Positions 12,042 through 22,207 of a stretch of 64,000 bases of DNA are shown here, in pieces. The notes under the pieces are model-generated. The model was not told the DNA's origin, ran no database searches, and saw only the letters and a program-made list of their open reading frames with translations. The DNA comes from Sclerotinia nivalis. Taxonomy: Eukaryota > Ascomycota > Leotiomycetes > Helotiales > Sclerotiniaceae. Every line of letters begins with the position of its first letter. Within the stretch, counting starts at the first letter, position 1. Made by a program: the position numbers and the translations under genes. The DNA is taken from positions 62,001-126,000 of the forward strand of contig JAPEIS010000002.1 in the NCBI GenBank assembly GCA_029531795.1, given 5' to 3'.

Positions 12042-12520
12042 TACGATCCGCGCAGTATAGGTCTCTCAGATCCGAAAGAAAAAAGAATACTTCCGAAGAC
12101 ATCCACAGAATAATAGTTCATGTATGATGTAACTGTTGGTGGTTCGGATATGTGGAGGATATGCGGAGGATAGTGCGGGGAAGTTACCCTACCAACCTTG
12201 AGCCGGCTGATACAATTTGGCAGGGGTCTTCGGATCTCTCCCACTTATTGACCCCACAGCTGCATTTCCGAAGACATAATCCGGAACAACCCCATGATTC
12301 TACTTAGTAAACCATGCCGACTCGGTTGAATACTACTCCGTAGGTATTTGCTTTTGCTCTTGCTCTACTCGAGTAGCTCTCTTGATCTTGCACTTTTACG
12401 GAACGTATCAATTCTATGTCCCGCAGAACAATGAAACAATTTAACTGGTTTGACAAATCGATTTTTTTTTTCTTTTTCTTGCAATCTGAAGACCCTCTAC
12501 CCTAAAATACATACATGATT
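12042..12520. promoter_or_regulatory. 5' flank of the zinc-cluster regulator
   Basis: This is the gap between the regulator start and the dehydratase stop, both on the minus strand. It has a TCCGGA at 12280-12285, a pyrimidine-rich T tract near 12462-12480 next to the dehydratase 3' end, and no convincing open frame. Confidence 0.5.
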
Positions 12521-13818
12521 CTACCATTCTCGAATCTCACCACCTGGACCAATGAATCCAGGGCTTACCCAAGGCACTGCTCCTTGCGAAAGTTCGCGTA
12601 CTTGCTTCTCATCAATCTCTATGCCAAGTCCTGGGCCCGTCATCAAATTGATATAACCCTCCGTTACCTTCCAAATCTCCGGATTAGTTGTATAGCTCGT
12701 AAGATCTTGCCCACCAACATTGTAGTGAATACCTAAGCTCATTTCCTGAATAACGTGGTTTGGGGAAGCCGCGGCGATCTGAATATTTGCTGCTAGTGCA
12801 ATAGGTCCTAGAGGGCAATGTGGTGCAAGAGCAACATCATAGGCCTCAGCCATAGCAGCAATTCGTTTCATCTCACTGATGCCACCACAATGACTAATAT
12901 CTGGCTGCAAAATGTCTATAGCACCAGCCTCGAGAAATGGTCGAATGTCCCATCGACTATGAAGGCGTTCGCCCAGTGCGATTGGCGTGCTTGTTAGTTG
13001 CGATAATTCCTTGATGCCATTGATATGTTCTGAAAGTAGCGGTTCTTCCAAGAACATCGGTCGATGTGGTTCCAAAGCCTTTGCTAGCTGCTTTGCCATT
13101 GGTTTGTGAACTCTACCGTGAAAATCAACTCCTACGTCCATGCCGAGATCCTTAACAGCTTTGACTCGTTCTATACAGCTATCCAAGGCAGATGGCGAAT
13201 CAAACCACCCGAGATCCTCTGTAGCATTCATTTTGACTGCTGTGAACCCTTGGTCTTTTCTGGCTTGACTGTTCTAATTAGTCTCTGTCGGGATGGGTTT
13301 AAGATAAACTTACGCTTGGCCGGCAATATCAGAAGGTCTATCCCCACCAATCCAGGCGTATACTTTTATCTTGTCCCTGACCTTCCCACCGAGCAACTGG
13401 TAGATGGGGACATTTAATTTTCTGGCTGGCACTAAAATCAGGGCAAGTACTTGACGCGGATAGATGAGGCATACCTTTTAGATCCCATAAAGCAATATCA
13501 ATTCCAGACAATGCGCTCATAAGAACCGGACCTCCGCGATAAAACCCACTCCTCCAAGACATTTGCCATATATGTTCAATATCACTATAATAGTCAGTCC
13601 CTGAAATTACCACTTATAATCTACCATTGAATGTATCCATACTCAGCTTCCATGCCAGTGTACCTGGCGATATAAGCATCCAAACAGCCTTCAACAGCTT
13701 GTGTATGACCCTCAAGGGAGGCTTCGCCCCAGCCTACATTGCCAACATCGTCGGTGATTTTGACAAAGAGCCAGCGAGGTGGTACACGAAAGTATTCAAT
13801 AGATGATATCTTCGGCAT
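12521..13818 (-). CDS. D-galactonate dehydratase-like enolase-superfamily enzyme
   Basis: Four exons (13818-13643, 13584-13475, 13425-13314, 13268-12521) give 381 aa, essentially the length of bacterial DgoD. The ATG at 13818 starts [16 protein letters not shown]. Family signatures include [30 protein letters not shown], the metal-ligand segments VDFHGRV, FLEEPLL and LGERLHSRW, and the catalytic-His segment [16 protein letters not shown]. Enzymes of this group remove water from aldonic acids to give 2-keto-3-deoxy-acids using Mg2+. The sequence is closer to the D-galactonate dehydratase pattern than to what I recall of fungal L-galactonate dehydratase (LGD1), but related aldonates cannot be excluded. 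It sits between the regulator and an aldo-keto reductase on the same strand. A TCCGGA lies 85-90 bp upstream of the start. Confidence 0.88.
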
Positions 13819-14063
13819 AATGAATTTCGTGATGATTGTGTAATTGTGGATGAGCATTCAAGAACTATATGCAAACTTAAATGGAAGCTATCATTGCCGA
13901 AGTCCGGAAGTATGGTGGGGTAGAAACGTAATAAAGCTGGTGATGCCCGGGTAAGTGTTGCATCCACAAATTTGAGATCCGGTCATGATGAGGAAATTTT
14001 ATTTCAATGAATTGGCCAATTAAGAACTTCTATTTTACTATCCAACGAGAACTAGTATTCTAT

Positions 14064-15147
14064 TCATGCGGCACGTAACTTCCTCTGGGCTTCTTTCCAA
14101 TCTTCGACACTCTTCCTCAAACTCTCCGGGCTAACCTCATCGAAGATATCCACTCCGAGCCGTGCAGGGAAGTTATATCGATGATTCCGGTCCAGAGAGC
14201 ATATTTTCTGAAATGCATCTTCTGGCAGTTCAAAGTCTAAAAACAATTAGCTTAGCCACCTTTGAATTCTGAGCGTCTGGGCATAACCAACCTTGGAAGT
14301 TGTCCTTTATACGCTCCGGTGTAACGGATTTTGGGAGAACTATGGTACCTCTCTGAACAGCCCAGCTAACAAGAAGTTGAGCAGGCTGCTTTCCAAGACT
14401 TTTCGCCACAGAAAGCACGGTAGGATCATCTACGCCTTTTGGCAAGTTGTAGATATTGTTGCCAAGTGGACTGTAAGCCGCTACCGCAATATTTTGAGAT
14501 TTATGCCACTCCAACAGTTCCGGTTGTTGCAAATAAGGGTGTGCCTCAATTTGGTTGACAGCTGGTGGAATGGTTGCAGTTTTTAACAGAGTTTCGACCT
14601 TCTGTCTGGTGAAATTGCTAACCCCAATACTTCTGATCTTTCCCTTTTTCACGAGACCTTCCATTGCTGCCCATGTGTCTCTGATTGGAACATCGATTAC
14701 AATGATTTCCTCGGTTTTGGGATCAACGGGAAAGCTCTCTTTAGACTTTGGGAATGCAACCGGCCAGTGGATGAGGTAAAGGTCAAGATAATCCGTCTGG
14801 AGGTCTCGTAATGTTGTATCGAGCGCGGCCTCCACATCTTCGGGCTTGTGGTCTGTATTCCATAATTTACCAGTGATCTATCCATCTAAATCAGCACCTG
14901 ATAAGCGAAGCGTTAAAATCTAAGTGCTCACAAATATGTCTTTCCTGTCTATCCCTGATGCTTTGATTCCTTCTCCGACTTCCGTTTCATTCCCGTATAC
15001 CGCGGCTGCATCAATATGGCGATATCCTGCTTTCAACGCAAACGCGACAGCTTCCTTGACTTCGTTTGGTTTTGACTGCCATGTTCCTAAGCCAACCGCC
15101 GGGATACTATATCCTGAGTTCAACTTAAAGGAGCGATTAAGGGCCAT
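14064..15147 (-). CDS. Aldo-keto reductase (GaaA/GCY1-like)
   Basis: Three exons (15147-14932, 14877-14292, 14236-14064) give 324 aa. The AKR tetrad is visible: Asp and Tyr in HIDAAAVYGNE, Lys in DIFITGKLWN and His in LYLIHWPVAFP. The NADPH-binding LPKSVTPERIKDN and the family stretch NQIEAHPYLQQPELLEW are also present. Cytosolic AKRs of this class reduce sugar acids or small aldehydes (D-galacturonate, glyceraldehyde) with NADPH. In this context it could either reduce a uronate at the start of the pathway or the aldehyde released by the neighbouring aldolase. It is divergent from the aldolase gene across 381 bp, an arrangement reminiscent of the reductase/aldolase pair of fungal galacturonate catabolism. 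Confidence 0.92.
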
Positions 15148-15528
15148 GGTGGAATGAAATTGGTAGACTGTTTATCTGTCCTGTTTAGGTGGGTGACATG
15201 GTGGCAGATACTCGAGATTTTAAGGACAAAATTGGAGCTACTGTGGGTACAATAATAACGCCTCAATGATGTCTTTTCGGTTTATCCGTAGCTAGCAGAC
15301 CGGGTATGCTTTATGCTTTTCCGTTTGCATTAGTAGTGCAGAGGGATATACGCAGTTCCGTGACTGCAAGTGGTCAAATGATCCGAATGATGAAATGAAT
15401 GCATGACGATGTTGTTGATGGTAAATCTCTAATAAGAATAAGAAGTATCTCTCATCTGTTCCCATCTCATTTGTATTAATGAGTATATTGAAGTGAAGTT
15501 TTGGAGTTTGATTCCTAGACAAGCAGTG
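15148..15528. promoter_or_regulatory. Shared divergent promoter, reductase/aldolase
   Basis: These 381 bp separate two ATGs pointing away from each other (15147 minus, 15529 plus). No open frame of interest lies between them. The spacing suggests common regulation of the aldo-keto reductase and aldolase. No specific operator is recognised with confidence. Confidence 0.6.
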
Positions 15529-16565
15529 ATGACTAAGCAACGTCAAGTTCCTCCCGAGGGAGTTTTTGTTCCTGTTCCAACCTTCTTCAAGCCTTCAACA
15601 ACACCACTCTCCACAAATCAAGCAGCAGTGGATGTTACAACTCAAGTTCAACACAGCATTCATCTTGCCAAAAATGGGATCCGTGGACTTGTACTTCTTG
15701 GTAGCACAGGAGAAGCTATCCATCTTTCACGCACTGAACGATCCGAATTGATATCTGGTGTTCGAAATGGACTTGCTTCCGCAGGCTTCTCGGACTACCC
15801 AATTATGGCAGGTGTGTTGACAAACTCTCTGAACGAGGCATTGGAATGGTTGGCAGATGCGAAAGAAGCCGGCGCACAATGGGGGCTTGTTCTTGCGCCT
15901 GGATATTTTGGACCTGCTGCGAACCAAGAGAACATTCAAGAATGGTACAAGATCGTGGCAGATGCTAGTCCTATTCCAATTCTAATGTAATGCCTATCTC
16001 ACTCTTATAAAATCATCCAAAGCTAATTTGTTACCTCTGCAGCTATCATTATCCTGGAGTTACAAACAATATCACAATAAGTCTCGATACGTACACGAAG
16101 CTCGCTGCACATCCCAATATTGTTGGATGCAAGATGTCCCATGGGAATGTTTCCCACCATCTGCAAGTCTCATTGACGCCAGATATTGATCACGAAAGCT
16201 TTCGTGTATTCAGTGGGTTTGGTCAACAACTTGGCCCTATTGTGCATTTTGGTGCGGCTGGTGTGATTGATGGGCTCGCCGCAATTTATCCTCGGACAGT
16301 TGCACGTTTGTTCGAACTTGCTAAAAAGCGTCCTGTTGAACCTGCAGAATTGCAGGAGTTGCTATCGCTTCAATTTTCCGTCAGCCGTGCAGAAGAATTC
16401 GTCGTGAAATGGGGAATAGTAGGGATCAAAGAAGGAGTTTATCGAACATTAGGTATAGGAAATTTGGAAGGTGGAAGATTACCTCTAAGGGGTAAACTAC
16501 CTGAAGGGGAATGGCAGTCCTGGGACTTTGCCACCAATCCCATGAAAACTCTCGAAAGTTCATGA
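15529..16565 (+). CDS. DapA-family 2-keto-3-deoxy-acid aldolase-like protein
   Basis: Two exons (15529-15986 and 16043-16565) give 326 aa. The ATG at 15529 begins MTKQRQVPPEGVFVPVPTFF. DapA/NAL superfamily marks are GLVLLGSTGEAIHLSRTER (pyruvate carboxylate-binding loop), the Tyr of ILIYHYPGVTNN, and the Schiff-base Lys in HPNIVGCKMSHGN. These are class I aldolases that cleave 2-keto acids to pyruvate plus an aldehyde. In fungi the best-known relatives are L-threo-3-deoxy-hexulosonate aldolase (LGA1/GaaC) and hydroxy-oxoglutarate aldolases. Together with the dehydratase it would split a 2-keto-3-deoxy-aldonate into pyruvate and glyceraldehyde. The exact substrate is inferred from the neighbourhood. 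Confidence 0.88.
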
Positions 16566-16909
16566 TTTGAATGGCTTGAAGGATTATGAATCTTTCAGAC
16601 AAGTTGAAATATTCATAAAAGATAGTTTTGTCAAAGTGCAATCCAACTTGTGAAAGAAAAGAAGTTTTGTCCATGCCAGATACATTGTCATAGAATCTCC
16701 CTATTTCCATTTTATTTCCTGGACGTCAATATTTTCTAAACATCCAGCATCGTGGAATGCGGGAGTTCATTCCTTGGCGTATCTTTACCAATAACGGCAT
16801 TCCCCTTCGCAAATGTTTCACCTATCAATGTCTCAATGTGCAATATGGCCTAGATTGTGTCTCATTGCATGGTTATTTTTTTACTCCTAGTTCTTGCCTA
16901 CTTCCCAGA
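16566..16909. other. Intergenic, aldolase 3' flank
   Basis: AT-rich DNA with no supported gene. It separates the intact aldolase from the decayed glycosyltransferase that follows. Confidence 0.5.
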
Positions 16910-18989
16910 TGAATTCTGTTCTTGCTCGCCGTCATCATCTCGTTTCTCAGAGGAGTACCTCTCAATGTGATTGTTCTTGTATTATTCATCCTCTTCATCA
17001 TCTTCCAACAGCGAGCTGCTACAATATTGCCACAAATCGACTACCCATCCGAATTAGCTGTGTATGTGAGGAACGAATTCCCAACTGCAAACGATTCCAC
17101 ACAGCGCTTCCAAAGACTGCTGGAATTATTGTGTAGAGAACAAAAGCCGATGGCCTGTCCAAACGCCGATTCACTACAGCTTGAATATCCAGATCCTACC
17201 GTGGAAGATGTTCCTATTATCAGCGGCCCTAACTCCCTTGAGCAAAAGTACATGAATGATCTGCGCGAATAAGGAATCATAGTGTTACTGAGGACGGGTA
17301 GGCAGGAAGTTCAGCAGTTGGCCATACTTTTAGGAACCATGCTACGATATTTCCAAAAAAGGGATATATTGTGCTTTTCCGACTCGCAAGTACCATCGGA
17401 CCATTCATAATTCATGACACATTAAAATCAGTTGATCAGCAGATTCGCGAGACCCACGTAGACTTCAAAATCTATCGCGATATTCATCGCTACCAAATTA
17501 CCGGATAAGATATTACGGAGCTAAAAGAGGAAAAGAAAAAGGGGGAGGGAAGATGGGGATGGAGGTCAGACAAGTATAAGTTCATCCATATGGCGGAAGA
17601 GGCGTATTTCAAGAAACCACGTGCAAATTGGTATGTTTTTATCGAGACAGACACTTATGTCATTTGGCTGGATTTAATCACTGTCAGTTACTGAAATCTT
17701 GTCCCTTCACTCATCATTTCAATGGATGGCCTGACAGATACTACTACAGTGGCTGAAGGAATTGGACTTCACAAAACCTCTTTACCTCGTTGTAGGATTG
17801 ATGCATGGAGAAACTTATTTTGCCCAGGGGGGCAGTGGGTATATTCTTTCAAATTCCGCCATAAATATGTTGCTAGGACCAGAACAACCAAAAGGGCTGG
17901 CAGCGAGCTGGGATGTTAAGATGGATGGCGAATGTGAGATTCTTCCTTTTGCCACACCCCTCTTCGTTTTTATTTATCAACAAATTCAAGACTGAGCTAT
18001 ATATCAATCAACCAACGAAACTGACAAAATCTAGGCTGCGGGGATGTCGCGTTGGCAAAGGCATTATACGAATGAGGCATCAATCTGACCGGATCTCATC
18101 CCTTCATCAACGGTGACAAACCCTCTACATTACCTGATGGTCCAAAGCAACATTGGTGTCAGCCAGCTATCACCATGCATCATCTTATGCCTCATGAGAT
18201 CAGTAGTGTTTGGAGATTTGAAAGACAGAGAGATGTCGCGAAAATCTAATGCAACAACATTTTCCAAACTTTACTCTCACTTTGTCGAGCCACATATTAT
18301 GCCGTCAAAAGATAATTGGAATAACTCGAGTGATGGTCCAACTTATACCGAGCCAGGCGAAATTAGAAAAGCCATGAAAAATGAGCGGAAGAAATCGATC
18401 GCCGAGATTCAAGAAGATGCACAAAAACGGAAAGTCGACAAAAAGGGGAAGACCGAGGAAAATCGAAAATGACAAGAAAACATTGGTCAAAATTGAGAAG
18501 GCACTTGGTCAAGCGCAAAGAATAAATGCGGACAGGGATACGGAGAAGGAAGAAATGGCTAGGGAGGAACCAGAAAGGACGGTAATTCATTCGTATGATG
18601 GGGAGAAAATATATCCATATAGAAATATGGAAGATTCCCGTGCAGCTCTCCCATCAACCAAAGCCTCTGTGTTCAAGAAAAGGGAGAAAATAGTCAAACA
18701 CAAACGCTCAAAGCTATTTGATAGTGGGAAAGAAGCGTATAAATCTTTTAAGGACTGTGGTCGTGCATGTGAAGACCAGAAAGAGTGTTTTCAATGGGTA
18801 TACTACGACAGGACCTGTAGGTTATCTACTTCTATTCGACTGGGGAATTATCAGGCTCCTACTAATGGAAAGGATAAGGGAGAAGATGGAAAGCCTGAAC
18901 AGGTTGGATGGAAGAGTGAATGACTTGTGGATAGGATCAATGAGTGGGCTGAGAACAATCGGTGCGAAGAGCCGGACTGGAATAATTGA
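16910..18989 (+). pseudogene. Decayed GT31-like glycosyltransferase
   Basis: Pieces of one protein lie in order but in different frames. First comes a membrane anchor (LRGVPLNVIVLVLFILFIIF, ~16950-17010), then VIISGPNSLEQKYM-type sequence to a TAA at 17271, then GIIVLLRTG. Next is KYKFIHMAEEAYFKK followed by WYVFIETDTYVIW, then LKELDFTKPLYLVVGLMHGE and GGSGYILSNSAINMLLGP. Last is QPAITMHHLMPHEISSVW. The C-terminus (~18720-18850) has a Cys-rich PAN/apple-like stretch, FKDCGRACEDQKECFQWVYY. In-frame stops occur at 17271, 17506, 18073 and 18921, and at least two frameshifts occur. Two plausible introns remain (around 17690-17750 and 17937-18035). The order and motifs match fungal Golgi GT31/DUF604-type proteins. 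It is not expected to give an active enzyme. Confidence 0.75.
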
Positions 18990-19398
18990 GAAAGCTGGCA
19001 CCAGAAACATGGAATGGATTATGCGGCTTATCTATATAGGAAAAACGGTAAAACGGGAAAATGGGTAGATGTGCCGAGGCCAAATTTGTTTTGAATACGT
19101 CGTGGTTTTTGTCTAACAACATATAACATGATATTCACAGTCAGCTAGTATTCCTCTTTCAAGGTGTTTGAGATGGGAAGGATGGGCAGCTCTCATAAAG
19201 TCTTGTGGGCAATTTATATCATTTCTGATCCTCAATCAACTATATCGTTACAGTTGGATTATGGAAGGCTAATGATGAAGGGGTATATGGAGGTAGGTTT
19301 ATGTTCTGTGAGTATGACATGTGATAAGTTCCAGATATAAGGATGATCTGTGAAATCTTGCAAATAAACCAAACAATTTACTTAACTATATTCCATGT

Positions 19399-19982
19399 GT
19401 GGATAGGTATATCTTTAGCCCTGGTGAAACCTCACCGCAGCTGACTTCGCCGACCACAATAGCCGAAGCTTACTTTACAGCGAACCTCAACAAAATTACC
19501 TCAACATATCGGACATTGTGGTCAGTAAGGAGAGAAATCTCAAGCATTCCCTGGGAAATGTACGAATCAGCAACGACGTAACGACATAGCAACCATGACT
19601 TTAGCGATTGTCGGTATAGACCATATACTGCTTGGTATGTTTATGCCTATTATTTCTCTCCTATTGTGGTATTTTGGTTTATAAGCTTCTAGGCACGCAA
19701 GAGCTGCTCCTCGCAATTCCACACCTCATACGTCCAATTCTACTCACATTCACCCTCTCTTTTGCTGTGTGTATATTTATGTGTGGAGTTGCATATGTGT
19801 TCATAGCCGTGAAATTAAGTTTGTCGATGATGGCCAACGATTCGGATGGCCTGTGTTCGAAATGGATGAAGAAGGTTGTCGCTAGTGATGAATTTATTGG
19901 AATTGGGGTGTTGGGTTATGTCGTTTTTGTTGCGTTCGTGGTGGGGAGGGGATTGGATTTAGTGCTTGGAATTTGTTGGTGA
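19399..19982 (+). pseudogene. Frameshifted fungal membrane-protein remnant
   Basis: An upstream segment (19399-19581) ends ISSIPWEMYESATT. A one-base shift then leads into NDIATMTLAIVGIDHILLG, which continues across a plausible 58 bp intron (19635-19692, GTATGT...TTCTAG) into TQELLLAIPHLIRPILLTF and several hydrophobic segments, ending GLDLVLGICW at 19982. The restored frame across the intron and the loss of frame near 19580 suggest a once-real multi-pass membrane protein. I do not recognise the family by name. A sequencing error at 19580 is an alternative. Confidence 0.45.
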
Positions 19983-21007
19983 GAGTATGTGGGATGAAAT
20001 GGAAGGGAGGGTGCGGAGACAGGGACTAGGAGGTTGTGAGGCCAGTGTGTTTGAAGAACTATGGGATGTGAGTCCGCACCTCATAAAAATATATGGAAAA
20101 GAGAAACAATGGTGAGAGAGGTAGTGAAATAATATTCAGGTATTATGGGACACCGAAGCGTATTAATATCAAAACATCAAGTTGCTCCCAACGCGGTGCT
20201 AATAATATCAGTGAACAAGTAACAGAATCTTCGTCTACCACCAAATTACTTAAGATTACAAAGGTCAACTGTTGGTCCTCAAAAATACTCAAGGTTCCAC
20301 TATTGCATTACAATTAAGATATTCCAAGCTGTACTATACCATTCATACAATATTTTCAGCTATTTGTTTTCCCAACAGATCCTGCTGGCATTCCTAGACT
20401 TCACAATACCAAAATACTTATTCAATGATAGAATCAAAAAGAACAAAAGACTTAGTGGCAAAGACGAAAGTCACACTTTATATAGTCGATTATAATTGGT
20501 ACATCGAACTTAGCATCGAGAATACCTCTTCATGGACAGTGTATCCAATAGACCGGACGACTACAGTCCGATTGGATTCTTGAACTCATTTCAAACATTC
20601 ATGCCATTTCAAACATGCGAATCATTCTAGATGATGAATTATGTTCGGATATTTATAAATTCTAACATATTAAATCTGACTAGAATGTTGATATCATTTA
20701 GAACAATAAATCTTACTCAAATACTTAAAACTTTTCAAATGTTGAAAGCTTATATCTATTCTAGTAGTCGGAACTTTAGACAGCCTGTTCATGGAGTTCT
20801 CACAAAAGACGCATAGAACGACAGAGCAATAGGAAGTTTTTGCCTGCAAAAAACATGAATTGGATATTTACAAATAATCAAAAAATATATACATCTTAAA
20901 GAAACCAAGCCCAAGAAATAATTCTTCAAAAGTCGACGGATGACCCACCCGCCTATCCCCTATATCCTGTCCGTTGCATACTGGAAATGAATTTTTTGTT
21001 AAATAAT
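19983..21007. other. AT-rich gene-free stretch
   Basis: No gene is recognised. The right part is the 3' flank of the pectin lyase. The DNA is visibly AT-rich between 20340 and 20760. Confidence 0.5.
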
Positions 21008-22207
21008 TTAAATCTTTCCAAAACCAGCGTTGGCGTTAACGCTGGAGACGACAGTAGAGTAGGCAGCTGCAGAGGCCACGTTCTTTCCGGAGAAATCGGA
21101 GAAGAAACCGGTGGTGGAAGAGCTGAAAGTACCTGAAGAACCAAAACCATTGACCTGGCAAGCGTGTCCGAGGTAGGCGGTGCAGGCGGTATTGGCGCTG
21201 GTGGAGGGGGCAGTGAAGAGTTGACCAGAGATTGGAGACTCAGCAACAGTTGGGATGTTTTGGAAGACATTACCCTCAGCGATGACATAAGCACCGGTAC
21301 CAATCTCGAACGCGTGTCCAGAGTTGTCGTACCAGTAGTTGTTGACGGCGTGAAGGAGGGTGTTTCCTTGAACCTTGGGAGCACGTCCAGAGGTGTGGTA
21401 AATGTAGTTACCCTTCATGGTGACCATATCGTTAGAACCGTCAAGGTAGATACCCCAGTAATGGTATCCATCACAGGTGGCAGAGTAATCGGAGGCACCG
21501 TTGATGTAGTTGTTGGAGAGAGTAACACGGTTGGAAGCGAGCGTACCAAGAACGATGTGTTGGCGAGCGATGTGGTAGGTGGTGACGCGGTCGATCCAGA
21601 CCATATCAGCGTCGTTAATGGTTATTGCATCACCTCCCCAGACGTACTTAGGGTTGATCTCTTCGATCTTGATGTTTCTAAAAGTCCAAGGTTAGTACAA
21701 ATCTACCGGGACTTTCTGATCGAGTACTCACTGAATGATGATGTTGCTAGCACCAGAAACCATACGAAGACCCTTTCCTTGGATGATACCCGCCGAGCCC
21801 TCACCTATCAAAGTCTTGTGGGAAGTGACTGTGATACCGAGGATACCAGCGTTGTCGTACTTGACGCTGGCCTTTGAAGCATTTGGCTCATAATTCTCAC
21901 ACCACCCACTCGCTCCGTCAATGGCAAGTTGGCAGTTTGCTGCAGTTCCCCACGGAGCACATCCAGTTGCACTTGTGGTACCCTCAGTTCCTCTGAAGTC
22001 GAAGGTCTTGTTGAGGACGATGACACGAGGGGCGGAATCTTTCAAGTAGGAAACGAGTTCAGCGGTGGTTTTTGGGTAGACTGGAGTAGCTGAGCCACCA
22101 CCAGTAACACCCTTTGCGAACCCCTCAGCAGCTCCATGAACTGCAATGGCGGCAGAGATCTGTGCGCATGCTGCAAGGGCAGCGCTAAAAAGAGTGAACG
22201 ACTTCAT
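21008..22207 (-). CDS. Secreted pectin lyase (PL1 family)
   Basis: Two exons (22207-21732 and 21677-21008) give 381 aa. The ATG at 22207 opens a signal peptide, [20 protein letters not shown], just before [20 protein letters not shown]. Parallel beta-helix signatures include [77 protein letters not shown] and [20 protein letters not shown]; the last holds the conserved catalytic Arg. Pectin lyases cleave methyl-esterified homogalacturonan by beta-elimination outside the cell. The length and the WGGDAI/DGYHYWG motifs favour pectin lyase over Ca2+-dependent pectate lyase. The gene is intact although flanked by decayed genes, which suggests retention by selection, as expected for a plant-associated fungus. 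Confidence 0.95.

Noticed and set aside
21164..21877. 237-codon plus-strand frame rich in Gly/Val
   Set aside because: Antisense of the pectin lyase coding exons; the minus-strand reading has the full enzyme.
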